Assembly (NCBI GenBank): GCA_015143295.1 | Contig: CM026564.1 | Coordinates: 14,620,416-14,684,415, forward strand | Direction of reading: 5' to 3' | DNA length: 64,000 bases | DNA from: Tetracentron sinense | Lineage: Eukaryota > Streptophyta > Magnoliopsida > Trochodendrales > Trochodendraceae | Shown here: piece after piece, positions 1 through 12,160 of the stretch | How the letters are laid out: every line of letters begins with the position of its first letter | Position numbering within the stretch: position 1 is the stretch's first letter | Translations under genes and position numbers: made by a program | Notes under the pieces: model-generated | Databases searched by the model: none | Told to the model about the DNA's origin: nothing | The model's input: the letters and a program-made list of their open reading frames with translations, nothing else

Positions 1-257
1 TTCCTTCACCTCTCATCTGACGGGGACACGGTTGACAAACAAAGGAGTTAGACCTTTAGCCTTAACACACACAAGACCCTTGCCTTGAGAAATCGCTCGT
101 CCACCTAGACACTACTCGATCTGGTTACCCGACTCCTCAATTCAGGGACCAAGACCCCTGACCCGTTGTCCACACTTCTACCGCTGACCCAACTCTTATC
201 GCTTACCCACCGGCTGAGGGATAAGACCCAAGGAACAGAGGAATGACGGCCGAATTG
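1..257. other. Unassigned sequence left of L1
   Basis: This is a pyrimidine-rich stretch with no open frame that resembles a known protein. It shares no obvious similarity with the LTRs, LINEs or satellite elsewhere in the window. It ends where the LINE endonuclease sequence begins abruptly. I see no poly(A), TSD or terminal repeat in it. It is probably part of another repeat continuing to the left. Confidence 0.4.
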
Positions 258-261
258 ATGC

Positions 262-2224
262 TAGGTGGCATTCCCTTTCAACCTAGTAAGGTCCGCGACT
301 TCCTTGACTGTCCGCAAACCATTGAAGTGTTCGACCTCAAAAGCAAGGGCCTCTTCTTCACTTGGAATAATTCTTCTCATTCATGCCTTAACAGAATCCA
401 ATGTAAGCTTGACAGGGTTCTCATTAATATCCCCTGGTGCAGCAAATTTGATGCTTCTGAAGCAAATTTCTTGCCTTCTGGAATATCTGACCACTCTCCA
501 ATGTTGGTATCTCTTCGGGAATCTTATCCTAAAGGGAAAAAACCCTTCAAATTCTTCAACTTTTGGACGCAGCATCTAGATTTCAAATCTATAGTGTTTG
601 AAATTTGGCAAACGCCTATCAGAGGCAATCCTATGTTTCAACTTACTCAAAAATTACGGACTCTGAAAGGTCAACTCCGACATTGGAGCAAGCTCCAATT
701 TGCTAACATCTCGACTCGATCTGCTTCCATCAAGCAGTCTTTTGAAGACATTCAGACACAAATTCACAACAATCCAAATGATGATGGCCTTCTGGCGACT
801 GAGAAACAACTCCTTGCTGATTATATCTCCTTAGCTTCTTCTGAGGAGGCGACCATTAAGCAAAAATCCCGGATCCAGTGGCTTTCTCTTGAGGACCGCA
901 ACACTAGTTCCTTTTATAAAAGCCTTATATCTCTCAGAAGCTTCAATAGAATATCCACCATTGCAGTGAACAATGTTCCTACTTCGGATGATGAAACCAT
1001 TAAGTTTGAAGCAGTGCAGTTTTTCAAGAATCTTCTAACCAAGCCTGAAGATGAACCCTTGTTAGACTTCTCCAACTTTCCAGCTCTTACCAGATTATCT
1101 AGTGAAGAAGGCCAGCAGCTCCTTTCAGAAGTCTCTGAGGAGGAAATTAAATGGGCTATTTTTGACATGAAAGATGATAAATCCCCAGGCCCAGATGGCT
1201 ACTCTGCCTTGTTTTTTAAATTCTGCTGGGACATAGTCAGATTGGACGTGATAAAAGCTATCAAGAGCTTCTTCAAAACCTCCTATCTCCTTGCCGAATT
1301 GAATTCCACACTCATCACTCTGATCCCTAAGGTGGCTAGACCCCCAACTCATTTGCTGAATTCCGACCAATATCCTTATGCAATATCGTCTACAAGTGCA
1401 TATCTAAGATCCTAGCTAGTCGAATCAAAAAGATTTTGCCCTCAGTGATTAAAGAGAACCAAGCGGCTTTCATTCTTGGACGCAAGATCTCTGATAGCAT
1501 TCTGCTCACGCACGAGTTGGTCCGGAATTATCACAGAGACAAAGGGAAACCCCGCTGTGCTATAAAGATTGACCTCCTCAAGGCTTTTGACACTGTTAGA
1601 TGGGATTATCTGATTAAGATGCTGGAACATTTGGGATTCCCTAGCACTTTCATCAACTGGATCATCCCCTGTATGACTACTCCTAAGTTCTCAGTGGTTC
1701 TAAATTGTTCTCCAGAAGGTTACTTCAATAGCTCCAGAGGCCTCCGGCAAGGCGATCCTCTCTCCCCCTTCTTATTCGTTATTGCTATGGAAGGTTTTTC
1801 AGTTCTTCAGGATCAGGCTTTCCATTTGGGCTATATCACTCCGCATTTCAAATGTGAGAATCCTCTCATATCACATATTAGTTTTGCTGATGATCTTTTT
1901 GTGTTTCTTAAAGCAGATCCAAATTCGGCATTGGCGCTTCGACAAGTCCTTAACCACTTCTCCTCCATCTCTGGACTTTTGCCTAACCCTTTAAAGAGTC
2001 AGATGTTCTTCGCAAGAACTCCTTTGCTTTCTCAACAAGCTTTCAAAAATGCGTTGCATTTCAACATCGGGAAGCTTCCGGTCAAATATCTTGGAATTCC
2101 TCTCATTACAAGCAGACTCTCGGCCTTGGACTGTCAACCTCTTCTGGACCGCATGCTCGCCAAAATTCATAGCTGGAAAGCAAGCTGCTTATCTTATGCC
2201 GGTAGAGTGGAACTAATAAAATAA
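262..2224 (+). pseudogene. L1 ORF2, endonuclease C-terminus and reverse transcriptase
   Basis: The first frame (to 1415) holds the end of the APE-type endonuclease, with the SDHSP motif near residue 82, then the linker and the RT start with KSPGPDGYSALFFK. Reading shifts to another frame near 1360-1436. That frame carries QAAFILGRKISDSILLTHELVRNYH in pieces, LRQGDPLSPFLF and the catalytic SFADDLFVFL (about 1881-1910). It stops at TAA 2222-2224, where relatives read ELIKSVLNS, so a Ser codon became a stop. The catalytic DD pair is present, but the frameshift and stop mean no functional protein is made. Family: plant L1 clade. Confidence 0.88.
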
Positions 2225-3962
2225 GTTCTCAACAACCTCCACATCTACTGGGCCAGGCTTTTTCTTATTCCAAAAAAGATTTTAAAGGTTGCAGAGCAAC
2301 TATGCAGCAAGTTCCTAAGGGCTGGCCAAGACTTGAGAAAAAAAAATCCATCCTATTGCATGGAGTGAAGTTTGCAAAACTAAAGAAGAAGGTGGTCTGG
2401 GATTGCGAAAGCTCTCGGACTTGAATTCAGAATCCTCCATCTGATATGGGACATTGTTTCCAAATCTTCCTGCCTCTGGACCAAATGGTGCTATTCAAAG
2501 CTCATCAAGTCTCAAAACTTTTGGACTATGAAGATCCCTGTGGACTGCTCTTGGATCTGGAGAAATCTGCTCAAGTTAAGAGGCTCGACTGAAGAGTTCA
2601 TCTCGCACTCCATAGCAAATGGAAACTGTACTTCGCTTTGGCATGACCCTTGGCACCCGTTGGGGATCTTCTCTGAGGTCTTCGGTCAACAAATTCAATA
2701 CGACTCCGGTCTATTTAATACTGCCACTATCTCTGAGATCATCTCAAACTCAGCATCGGTTCCTCCCCCCCTCCATCTCAATAGATTTAATGACGGTTTG
2801 GAATGACCTTCACAAAGTCAATTTCAATTCTGAGCTTCAATCAAATTGTGTAATCTAGAAGCCTCACAGTTCAGGTATGTACTCAGTCAAGTCAGCATGG
2901 TCTTGCATTCGTTCATCGGCTCTCCCAAATCCTGGCATTCTTTAGTTTGGGGCTCCAACAATATCCCTCGCCACTCCTTTATCTCTTGGATGGCTGTCTC
3001 GAATAGGCTTCTTACCCAAAACAGGCTGTGTCATCTCAATATTATTCTTCAATCCAACTGCATCTTCTGTTGGGCTCACCCAGAAAATAATTTTTTAACT
3101 GCTCTTTCACCAATCAGATCTGGAAAGCCATCCTCTCCTAGTGCCGCTATTCTACCAGAAACATTTAGGCCTTCGAAGATGAAATCGCATGGGTGTCTAC
3201 AGAATTCAGTGGAAAGAACCTTATTAACAACATCAAAAGAATTGCTCTTTGTGCTTCCATCTACTTCATATGGTGGGAACGGAATAAACGAATCTTTACC
3301 AATACTTTCAAACCCCAACATCACATCATTCAAAATATTTTGAGGGACACCTGGATGAAGTTTCTTGGCCACTCTCCTCCAATCAAAGATACAGCGGCAA
3401 ACCGTGATTTTCTGGCTCAATGGCAGATTAAAGGCACTTTCTTCTTCAAGCCTTCGATCTGGTGCACCTAGGCTCCCCTGCCAAGAGACAAATGGCTACT
3501 AAATTGTGATGGCTCAATTCGACTGACCTTAGCAGGGTATGGAGGTATATTCCGAGATCATCAAGGCACTCCCCTTTTCGCTTTATTTGATTATGATGTT
3601 CTGAAAATGGAAAGAATGGTTATCAACCATGGTTTGGACTTAGTCAAAGAGCATGGCTTCTCCAACATTGCTATAGCTTCTGATTCTCTAAATGCTTCCA
3701 AGAGCCTCTCCAAGATAGCCCCCCCCCCCCCCCCCCCCCTTGGCATCTCCGGAATCTGGTGGTAGCCACGCAAAGGAAAATGGAAGAATTAGAATTCTTC
3801 ATGGTGCAGCATGTTTGGCGAGAAACTAACATGGCAGCGGATTTTTTGGCAAACTTTTGTAACTCTATATCCTCCTTAGTTCTATCTCCTCAAGATTTCC
3901 CCTTGACCCTTCTTTCCCTTGTAGATAAAGACAAATTGGGACACAAATATCTTCGCATGTAA
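2225..3962 (+). pseudogene. L1 ORF2, zinc-binding region and RNase H domain
   Basis: Downstream of the stop, pieces in several frames match the conserved post-RT part of plant LINE ORF2. FWTMKIPVDCSWIWRN lies near 2518-2566, and a region with SFISWMAVSNRLL and a Cys-rich patch (about 2960-3100) is the RT zinc-binding domain. About 3490-3962 is RNase H: CDGSIR with the first catalytic Asp, then a SDSL-like second site. The C-terminus reads ADFLANFC and ends DKLGHKYLRM, 28 nt before the 3' hairpin. Several frameshifts and a long C homopolymer break it. Confidence 0.75.
3719..3740 (+). repeat. Poly(C) run of about 22 bases in L1
   Basis: An uninterrupted C run lies inside the RNase H region, where related LINEs have a short C-rich Pro-Pro-Trp codon stretch. 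It is either a homopolymer expansion or a sequencing or assembly artefact. A shorter C run occurs at about 26555-26571 in L8. Confidence 0.9.
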
Positions 3963-3990
3963 TTCGTTTTTGAGTTTTATATATCCGGTA

Positions 3991-4007
3991 GGGGTCTGCC
4001 TAACCCC
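3991..4007 (+). other. LINE 3'-terminal hairpin (L1)
   Basis: GGGGTCTGCCTAACCCC can pair GGGGT with ACCCC around a seven-base loop. It is followed by a short pyrimidine-rich stretch and poly(A). The same hairpin ends most LINEs in the window. It probably marks the RNA 3' end recognised by the element's reverse transcriptase. Confidence 0.8.
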
Positions 4008-4031
4008 AACTTACCTTCCAAGAAAAAAAAA

Positions 4032-6349
4032 GAACCAATGGGATAGTCTAGTTACAAAGCACTTGATCTCTCCGATCCAATATCTAAACCAGCTTTTCCA
4101 CCAAAGTGAGATCTTCTCGGATTTCCAACGATTCCAAGTCTATGTCATGCGAAGGATCTGAAATGTATTTCTGGAGCATCAACACATGGAACACATTGTG
4201 GACTGCGGCCATATGAGTTGGAAGAGCTACCCAGGTAATCAACTTCACCAACTCGCGCGATAAATCTCAAAGGGGCCGATGTACCGAGGACTGAGCTTGC
4301 CTCGCTTACCAAATCTCATAATCCCCTTGCTAGGAGATACCTTCACAAAGACTTGATCCCCAACCTGAAATTCTAAGTCCCTACGGCGAGTATCAACATA
4401 GCTCTTTTGACGATCTTGAGCAGCTTTCAATTGATCTCGGATGATCTTAACTTTATTTGCAGTTTGCTCGGTCAGCTCGGGGCCCAACACTTTTCTCTCT
4501 CCTACCTCATCCCAGTAGAGAGGAGACTTGCAACTTCGCCTATACAAGGCCTCAAATGGTGCCATTTGGATGCTCGTCTGGTAGCTATTGTTATAGGCGA
4601 ATTCAACCAAAGGCAAGTGCTCTTTCCAGCTGCCCTTAAAATCTAACATACATGTCCAAAGCATGTCCTCGATGATTTGGTTTACCCTCTCAGTTTGTCC
4701 ATCTGTTTGTAGATGAAAGGCGGTGCTAAAGTCTAGTTGGGAACCCATAGCGCTCTGAAAGCTCTTCCAAAACCTGGATATAAATCTTGGATCCTGATCT
4801 GACACAATACTGACTGGCACCCCGTGCAACCGTACCACTTCTTTAATATACAATGTCGCAAGTTGGTTCGAGTTGAACGTAGTCTGACAAGGTAAGAAAT
4901 GTGTAGACTTCTTTAAACGGTCTACCACAACCCATATTGCATCAGAGTTCTTTACCATCTTTGCCAAGCCAACAATGAAATCCATGGAGATGTACTCCCA
5001 TTTTCACTCGGGAATAGGGAGAGACTGCAATAGACCCGTCGGTCGCATGTGCTCTGCCACATACTCTGCAACATCGCTCTTCATATTTTGCCACCAAAAG
5101 TGCCCCTTGAGGTTCCGGTACATCTTCATACCCCCAGGATGCACTGTATACTTCGAACGATGGGCTTTATCCATAATCTCCCGCCTCAACACTGCATCGA
5201 TGGGGACACACAGCCTTCCCATGAATGTGATAGCACCTTGGCTAGTCAAAGAAAAGTCTTCACTGCCCTTGGCAACTTCCTTGTCCCGGAAAGCTAACAA
5301 GTCAGCATCTGAGGCCTGCAACTCTTGGATCTGATCTATGATGTATGGTCGAATTGTGATATTTGCCATCACTGGACTGCGGATGGAAGTATTGACACTG
5401 ATGTCCAGATTTGCCAAATCTTCCAATAGCTTTCATTCCCGCATCAACATGTGAGCCAACAACTTAAGAGGTCTTCTACTTAAAGCGTCGTCCACTACAT
5501 TTGCTTTGCCTGGGTGATACTGAATGGAGCAATCATAGTCTTTCAGAAACTCAATCCAACGCCACTGCCTCAGATTTAGCTCCTTTTGGGAAAAGAGGTA
5601 CTTGAGGCTCTTATGGTCCGTGAACACATAGAACTCCTTCCCATAAAGGTAATGGTACCAAATCTTGAGTGCAAATATGACTGTAGTAAGCTCCAAGTCG
5701 TGCGTGGGGTAATTCTTTTCATGCTCTTTCAATTGTCTTGACGCATAAGCAATGACCTTCTTGTGCTGTATGAGAACACACCCAAGCTTGACATGTGAGG
5801 CATCACTGTACACCTCATAACTACCACGCCCTGATGGCATTGTAAGGACGGGGGCCGTGGTAAGCCTCTTCTTCAACTCCGTGAAGCTGATCTTGCACTT
5901 ATTGTTCCCTGTAAACTTTGCATTCTTCTTGGTCAGATAAGTGAGCGGCGTTGGAAGGCTGGAGAACCCCTCAACAAATCTCCGATAACAATCTGCCAAC
6001 CCAAGAAAACTGCGGATCTCTGTGACACTCTTGGGCCTCGCCCAACTCATGTTTGCCTCTATCTTCTTCGAATCTACTAAGATGCCTTCTGCAGAAACAA
6101 CGTGGCTTAGGAATGCCACTTCCTCAAACCAAAACTCATGCTAGCTTAGTTTGGCATTGAGTTTGTGCTCTCTCAGCATTTCCAACGCAAGGTGAAGGTC
6201 TCGAGTGTGATCTTCCCGGTCTGGGAATAGACCAGAATGTCATCGACAAACACTATCACACATCGATCTAGGTATGGTCGGAACACCTGGTTCATCAGAT
6301 CCATGAAGGCTACCGAAGCGTTCGTGAAACCAAAAGGCAACACTAAGAA
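4032..6349 (-). mobile_element. Broken Ty3/gypsy pol fragment
   Basis: On the minus strand this matches the pol of the intact element at 41159-46340. Moving leftward from 6349, it covers the second half of reverse transcriptase (with an FVDDILVYS motif), RNase H and integrase, ending in the integrase C-terminal region near 4032. Gag, protease, the first half of RT, the very end of pol and the 3' LTR are absent. It is a fossil, truncated at both ends and broken in about four or five places. It is clearly older than the intact copy, judging by its divergence. Its right side joins a LINE scrap and then an LTR of the same family. Confidence 0.9.
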
Positions 6350-6397
6350 CTCGTGCCATAAAGAGATTGAAGCACCATTGGCAATAGATTGCATGAT
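6350..6397 (-). mobile_element. LINE scrap of about 45 bp between pol and LTR
   Basis: Read on the minus strand this encodes a SIANG...SLWHE peptide. It matches the LINE ORF2 motif SIANGNNTSLWHDPWHP found, for example, near 63540-63590. It is probably a leftover of L2, whose sequence resumes at 8585 on the other side of the LTR with several hundred bases missing between the two pieces. Confidence 0.6.
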
Positions 6398-8584
6398 ACC
6401 CACCCTAGGAGTTAGAGTGAACTTTGGACGACTAATCATGGCTTACATGACTTGCTTGACAAACCAACCTGCAAAAACCCACAGAGCATATACAATAGAG
6501 GATATAAACAGCGGAAGCATAACTATAAGACACAGCGGAAGTCTAACAAACCTCTAAGTATATACACATGGTCCAAGTTTTAATACAAAGAAATCAAAAC
6601 AAAGAAAGTGCGGACATGCCCGCCAAAATACATGGATATAATCACTCATGCTCACCCACAGCTAATCCACTCAGAATCTAACACCACCTACTGATAACCC
6701 TCTACGGGAGGTTCCTCCAAAGGCTCCTCGACGTACTCCTCCTCCACCCATGGACCAGGAGCACAAACATCAAATGGAGCAGCAGCTCCCTCAGAACCTG
6801 CCGACATAAGAAGTACGGCTGAGCATGGAATACTCAGCGGGTACTAAGCACTAACCAACAGTCATAGCATACGGATAGCATACATAAAGCAGGAAACAAT
6901 TCACGCATATAAAGCAGGAATGATTCATATCATGACAATAAGGTAAAGCAATATAGTTCATCATATTGCATTCATAAAAGCCGGTAAAACCCTTGAAATC
7001 TTATGCACTTGACTTGACTGAAATTACCCTTTTTATGCTTGAAACCTTGTCTACCGCGTCATGCGTGTATCATGCTTGCTTCATGCGTGTATCATGCTTG
7101 TTTGTTCTGAAAAGTAATCTACTTGTGAGGGAAGGGAGACCCTTCTTCCTAGAATGCTCATGCTTGTCCTTCCACTTGTGAGATTCACTTGTGAGATGTC
7201 CTTGTGAGATGCACTTGTGAGGGAAGGGAGACCCTTCTTATGATATGTATGCACTTGCGAGGGAAGGGAGACCCTTCTTATGAAAATGCATGATTGTCTT
7301 GTCCTTGCCAAAAGCGAGGTAAAACATATCGTAGGATATGCCCCACCTCTAAATCTCATTCTTGAAAACCTTAGTAAATCATGTCATGTATGCGTGCTTA
7401 TGAGGTCGTGTGCATACTTGCATTTGGAATTAAATATGGCATTTGAGTAATTCATAACACATAACATCAATGATTTGAGCAATTTAGTATTCATATCATT
7501 TAGGGAAAGCGAACAATCACACTATCATGACCCTAGCAATTTCCATAAACCTTAAACATGCAATTTCTTAATTTATTATTCATTTCATTCACCTTGGCAT
7601 TTCATCAAACATGGTGCATTCATTATTTATTAACCCTACAACATGTTTTTCTAGGTGGGTTATGCTCACATCATACGTGTTTGTTCATTATGGATACAAT
7701 GCCCTCCCCATTTCATTCATCACATCATTTCACCTGGCATCCAATCGCCAATTCCGTCTCCATTCACCATTCACACCCATCCATCTCATAGCACATGTGT
7801 AAATGAAAGAAAACAATGAGAAATAAAGGAAAAGAATGAACTATAACTAGGAGGGTAGCAAGAAGTACCGACCTTGAAGAAATGAGGAAGAAACCCTTTC
7901 CAAAAACGACCGTGAGGTGCTGCCCTAGCTTGGGGAACGTTCTCCACGGGTGCTTGAGCCGTGATCTTGGAGAAAAGCCGGACTTGAAGTGATCTAGGGT
8001 CTCAAAACCCCTTTGATTCTTCTCTAAAAGCAAAACCCTAGCTTAGGAAACCCTTTCTCCTCTCTTCTAATCCCCCAAATCTTCTAAGTGTTGAGAATGA
8101 CCCTAAAGGCTCGGGCGATCTTATATAAGAAAGGGTATAACACCCGAATGTCGAAAATGCCCTTAGTGAAAATTCTGTAAAATGCGAGAACCGAGCGATC
8201 GGTGTTTATGACCGATCGATCGGTTGCCTACCGAGCGATCGGTGTGTTGATCGAGCTCTCGACCAAAAATCAACTCTTTGGAAAATTTCCCCATACAAAA
8301 ATCTTGACCAGTCGATAGCTACCGATCGATCGGTTTTGGACCGATCGATCGCTCTATGGACCAAGCGATCGGTTGCCTGTAGGTCCAGACTGTTTTGGCC
8401 ATATCTTTTGACCCGCTCGTCAGATTTTGACGATTCAACTTGCGTTGGGTTCGTACTTCGAAAGGAACATTTCTAACGTTTCGAAATTTCCAATTTCTTC
8501 CTTATTTATTAATTGTACTACTTTAAATGCAAAATGGCTATGAAAGTGTCATGCATTAAATGTGAAAAGGTCCGGGGCTCTACA
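6398..8584 (-). mobile_element. Gypsy LTR, slightly truncated at its left end
   Basis: This matches the 2407-bp LTRs of the intact element from the ACCCACCCTAGGAG stretch to the terminal GGGGCTCTACA at 8584. It lacks roughly the first 16 bases seen in complete copies (TGTCGCGACCC...). Element sense is minus, as for every LTR in the window. It carries the promoter-type TATATAAG (8122-8129), the palindrome array (8190-8373) and three leader hairpin units (7127, 7219, 7259). No TSD is visible because the left flank has been deleted. It is best read as an old solo or near-solo LTR inside L2. Confidence 0.88.
8190..8373. promoter_or_regulatory. LTR palindrome array (copy at 6398-8584)
   Basis: Seven 14-bp sites related to the palindrome ACCGATCGATCGGT start at 8190, 8211, 8230, 8250 (degenerate), 8321, 8340 and 8360. 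The spacings are 21, 19, 20, 71, 19 and 20 bp. In element sense the array is upstream of the TATA-like box at 8122-8129, so it belongs to U3. Confidence 0.7.
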
Positions 8585-10718
8585 GCCAAGCTCCGAAGCC
8601 GAGACTGAATCTACTTTAAGAAAGACAAATAGATCGTCAGCAAAACTTAAATGTGATATGTATGGATTGGCACACCGAGGAAGAGGTTTAATGAGGCAAG
8701 AGCACATCACTTGGTTTAAAAGGCTAGAGAATCCTTCCATGGCAATAACAAACATAAAAGGGGAGAGAGGGTCTCCCTGCCGAAACCCTCTAGAGCTTCT
8801 GAAATACCCTTGCGGCGAACCATTTATAATCACTGAAAAGGTAGGGGATGTGAAGCAAGGAACAAGTTAGTGGATAAAGGTTGAGGGAAACCCCACCATC
8901 TACAGCATGGTGATTAAATAATCCCATCGGACCATGTCAAAAGGCTTCTTGAGATCAATCATAATAGCGCTTCACGGGGTCCCTTTATCACGATGATAGT
9001 TTCTTACAAGCTCATGAGTGAGAAGGACACTATCAGAGATGTTGCAGCCTTATATGAAGGCTGATTGGTTGTCACTAATAATGGATGGAAGAACATGCTT
9101 CATTTTGCGAGCAAGAATTTTTGAGATGCATTTATATACGATGTTGCAAAGAGATATGGGCCAATAGTCCGAGAATGAGTTAGGCCTAGCCACATTTGGG
9201 ATCAGAGAAATCAGAGTGGAATTCATCTCGAACAGCATGTTGGATGATCTGAAGAAGTTTTGCACTGCCATGATCACATCAGCGTGTATGATGTTCTAGG
9301 AAACCTTGAGAAAAAGCAAGCAGAAAAGCCATCTGGGTCCGGGGCTTTATCATCGTGACAGTAAAAAAAAAGCCCATTTTATTTCATTCGGAGTAATAGG
9401 ATTGATGAGCGTAGGAATATCCAGGGGATCTATAGTGCGTAGCCTGGGAAAAGCATCATAATCCAGCTCAAGGTCATCGAGAAGCCGAGTTTTTAGGTGT
9501 TCAAAATACCTGACTCCTGCAGCACTGATGTCTTCATTTGTATGGAGCATGGCATCATCAACTTGGATAGAAGAGATTCGATTGAATCCACGCCTGGAAG
9601 AGAGGCTGCTATAGAAAAACTTGGTGTTGCTGTCACCCAAAGAGAGCCATGACAGTCTGGATTTTTGACGAATAGAGGCCTCTTCCGCTCGAGCTAAACA
9701 ATCATAATCATGAAGGAGGCGTTTCTCTTTGGCAATGAGGGCTTCATCAAGAGGGCTAAGACTGAGTTGAGATTGAGCTACATCAAGAGCTTTGTTTGGC
9801 CGAAGTGACTCGGTTATTATTATTGCTGAAGTTTTCTTTACTCCAAGCATGGAGTTTGGTTTTGAGAGCTTTGAGTTTTTGAACTAGCTGGAACATTGGG
9901 TTGCCGTGCACCTGTGTCTGCCAAGAATCCGAGACAATAGTCTTGAAGTCAGCATGGTCACACCAGAAATTATAGAACTTGAAAGGCTTCCTTCTATTAG
10001 GTGAGGGAGGTGACAAAAGCACAACCATTGGAGCGTGATCAGATACACCAGGCGAGAGGAATTCTGCTTCAGAAGCAATGAAGTTGGTACACCAATGAAT
10101 AATGATGAGGACACTGTCAAGTTTGCATTGGATGTGGCGGCTGCCAGAGGAGGACGAGTTGATCCATGTGCAGAAGAGACCTTTGCTTTTAATGTCTAAC
10201 ATGCCAATCTATTGAAGACAAATATTAAAAGGCCGAGAGTTGCGGGCTTGGTAAGGGGCGCCACCAATTTTTTCATTTTGAAAGCGGACCACATTAAAGT
10301 CCCCAAGCATTGTCCAAGGTTGAACAGGGCTGGCGATGGATATCAACTCTTGCCAAAGAGAGAGACGATCTGCAGCATTATTGGAGGCATAGACAAAGGT
10401 GACAAGAAATTATGAAGTTGATGCGATGTTGGTCAATCTACAATGTATGAGTTGATAAGAGGTTTTGAGGATCTGAGCGTGACAAACAGTAGGATTCCAG
10501 AGAACCCAAATTTGGCCAAGCATAGAGTGTTCATAATTATCAGCATAGCTCCAATCTCTGGCTATTTTTTTGATAATATTCAGAGAATTTACTTTCCGAA
10601 CACAAGTTTCGAGAACGGCTTTCATAGAAAGACGTTGAGCAACAATAATTTTACGGATCTCCGCTTGCTTGAGCGGATCATGGAGGCCGCGGATGTTCCA
10701 GGCAGTAATCTTATTCAT
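8585..10718 (-). pseudogene. L2 ORF2, endonuclease and reverse transcriptase (partial)
   Basis: ORF2 starts with ATG at 10716-10718, 15 nt after the ORF1 stop, giving MNKITAWNIRGLHDPLKQAEI. This is the APE endonuclease N-terminus, and L3 starts in the same way. Further domains follow leftward in shifting frames: an SDHAPM-type motif (about 10025), the linker, and RT blocks NSTLISLIPNVARPNSFSDY and FRQGDPLSPFMFVIAMEGF. The catalytic SFADDLFVFL is at about 8640-8670. The frame changes at least four times, and the sequence ends at the LTR junction. It is non-functional. Confidence 0.82.
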
Positions 10719-12160
10719 CAGTATGACTTGAGCTAATGGGAGGTGGATTCCCCATTTGGGCTAGTCATCACCGCACGAGTTTGATGAGTTGGATCATCTG
10801 CTGAAATAGCATGCTGCATCTGAGATGGACCCATAGGTAGCATGCAATCCGTGTGTGCTAAAAAGTGATCACTGGTGTGGCTAGCGTTGAGATCTTTGGA
10901 GATGTTACTTAATGCATCAAAATGATTTGGGCTCGAGAACTGGCCAACAGGGTTTGGAGCGGCAAGCTTGGAACCTAGATAAGAAGTCTTTCCGGACACA
11001 GTATTTGGATATTGAAGGAATCGAAGCTTATCAAGGCTGGTGGCTTGCACACAAGATAAATCATCATCTGGACCAGAAGGGTGCTGAAGCTCCCACTCAA
11101 TTAGGGGGGTTACGTTCAATAGCCTCATTCCTCGCATTGATAGAAGCAAACAGTCGAACAGGTGATGGGCGATAAGAAGCAAAATGCCCAGGAGCTCCCA
11201 AACTATCATCAATGTAGTCATCTTCCTCCACATGGCCACAAGAGGCCCCACCATCATCTTTCTGTCCCTTAGACACAGCATCGAAAGCATCCTCACCAAC
11301 AGAGACATCATCCACAACCTCATCGCTACCTGAAGATGGATCACTCATCACAGAACGAGTTCAGGTATGTTCACAGTCCTCCTCAACAAAAAGGGAAGGA
11401 TCAATTTTTACAGGAGTAAGACTTATCTTTTGGCACCAAAATCTGTTCCGTATCCCAATTGGACTCTGTGTGTCCAAAGGACGAGCATCTGGCGCACCGA
11501 AGAGGTTTCCAATTGTATTGGACTTTTTGCTAAAAGATGGAGCCATCAGGCCTTTGAATGGCAACAGAATCTGGAAGATCCTCATGAGCAGAGACCTCCC
11601 CGCAAATCCTCGCATAAGAAAGCCTACCCCTGTCTGTTGTCACTTTATCATGCGCTGGCCCCAAAGATGGAGCTGAAGCCCAGGAAGCTTGATCCATAGG
11701 GGGATTGAAGAGACAAGGGGTTTCTCTAGCTTAAGAAGGGGAGACCAAGGTTGTAGGATCAGCAGCTTTTGATTGAAGAACCAAGGGTCAGCCTTTAAGA
11801 TACGCAGCTTATCTTCTTCGCAGCTGAAATCAAAGATGAAGATGTTGTTATCCAAAGATGAAATAGTCAGATGACCTTTTGGCGCCCAAGTTTTCGGCAC
11901 AAAATTTTTGAGACACTGAAAATAGGGCTTAGGGCCAAGGACAAATCCAACCAGCGCTTAGCGTCTACAACTGTATCAGAGGTAGGGCATAAAACAAGCT
12001 TCTTTCCTTTAACAAATCGGGGACTAATGAACTCTAGGGTTAAGCCATTGGCTATTAACTCTATTCGAAGCAAACAGAGCGGACCAAGAATGCGCAGGGG
12101 TGGTAGATCCTCTAGCAAGCGAAGAGGGGGCCTCTGCTGGAGGAGAAGCAGAGCCACCAA
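8585..12160 (-). mobile_element. L2: LINE with ORF1 and part of ORF2, minus strand
   Basis: Read leftward from about 12165, this has ORF1 (to 10733), then ORF2 with endonuclease and RT, until the LTR cuts it at 8584/8585. The 3' half is gone except for the scrap at 6350-6397. It belongs to the same family as L3. The 5' end meets the older remnant LX near 12150-12170, and the exact boundary is blurred because the ORF1 start overlaps the region of similarity. Confidence 0.88.

Larger units (their letters stand above)
258..4031 (+). mobile_element. L1: 5'-truncated plant L1-type LINE
   Basis: The element begins inside the endonuclease domain of ORF2 and runs through reverse transcriptase, the zinc-binding C-terminal region and RNase H to the conserved 3' hairpin (3991-4007) and a poly(A) tail ending near 4031. 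ORF1 and the first part of ORF2 are missing, as expected for incomplete target-primed reverse transcription. Its closest relatives here are L12 (61138 onward) and the short L4 copy (18187-18346). The 3' end abuts a gypsy pol fragment. I could not define a TSD because the left flank is unrecognised. Confidence 0.9.

Noticed and set aside
1-257. 5' untranslated region or ORF1 of L1
   Set aside because: It does not match the corresponding parts of L3, L9 or L12, and L1 similarity starts abruptly in the endonuclease.
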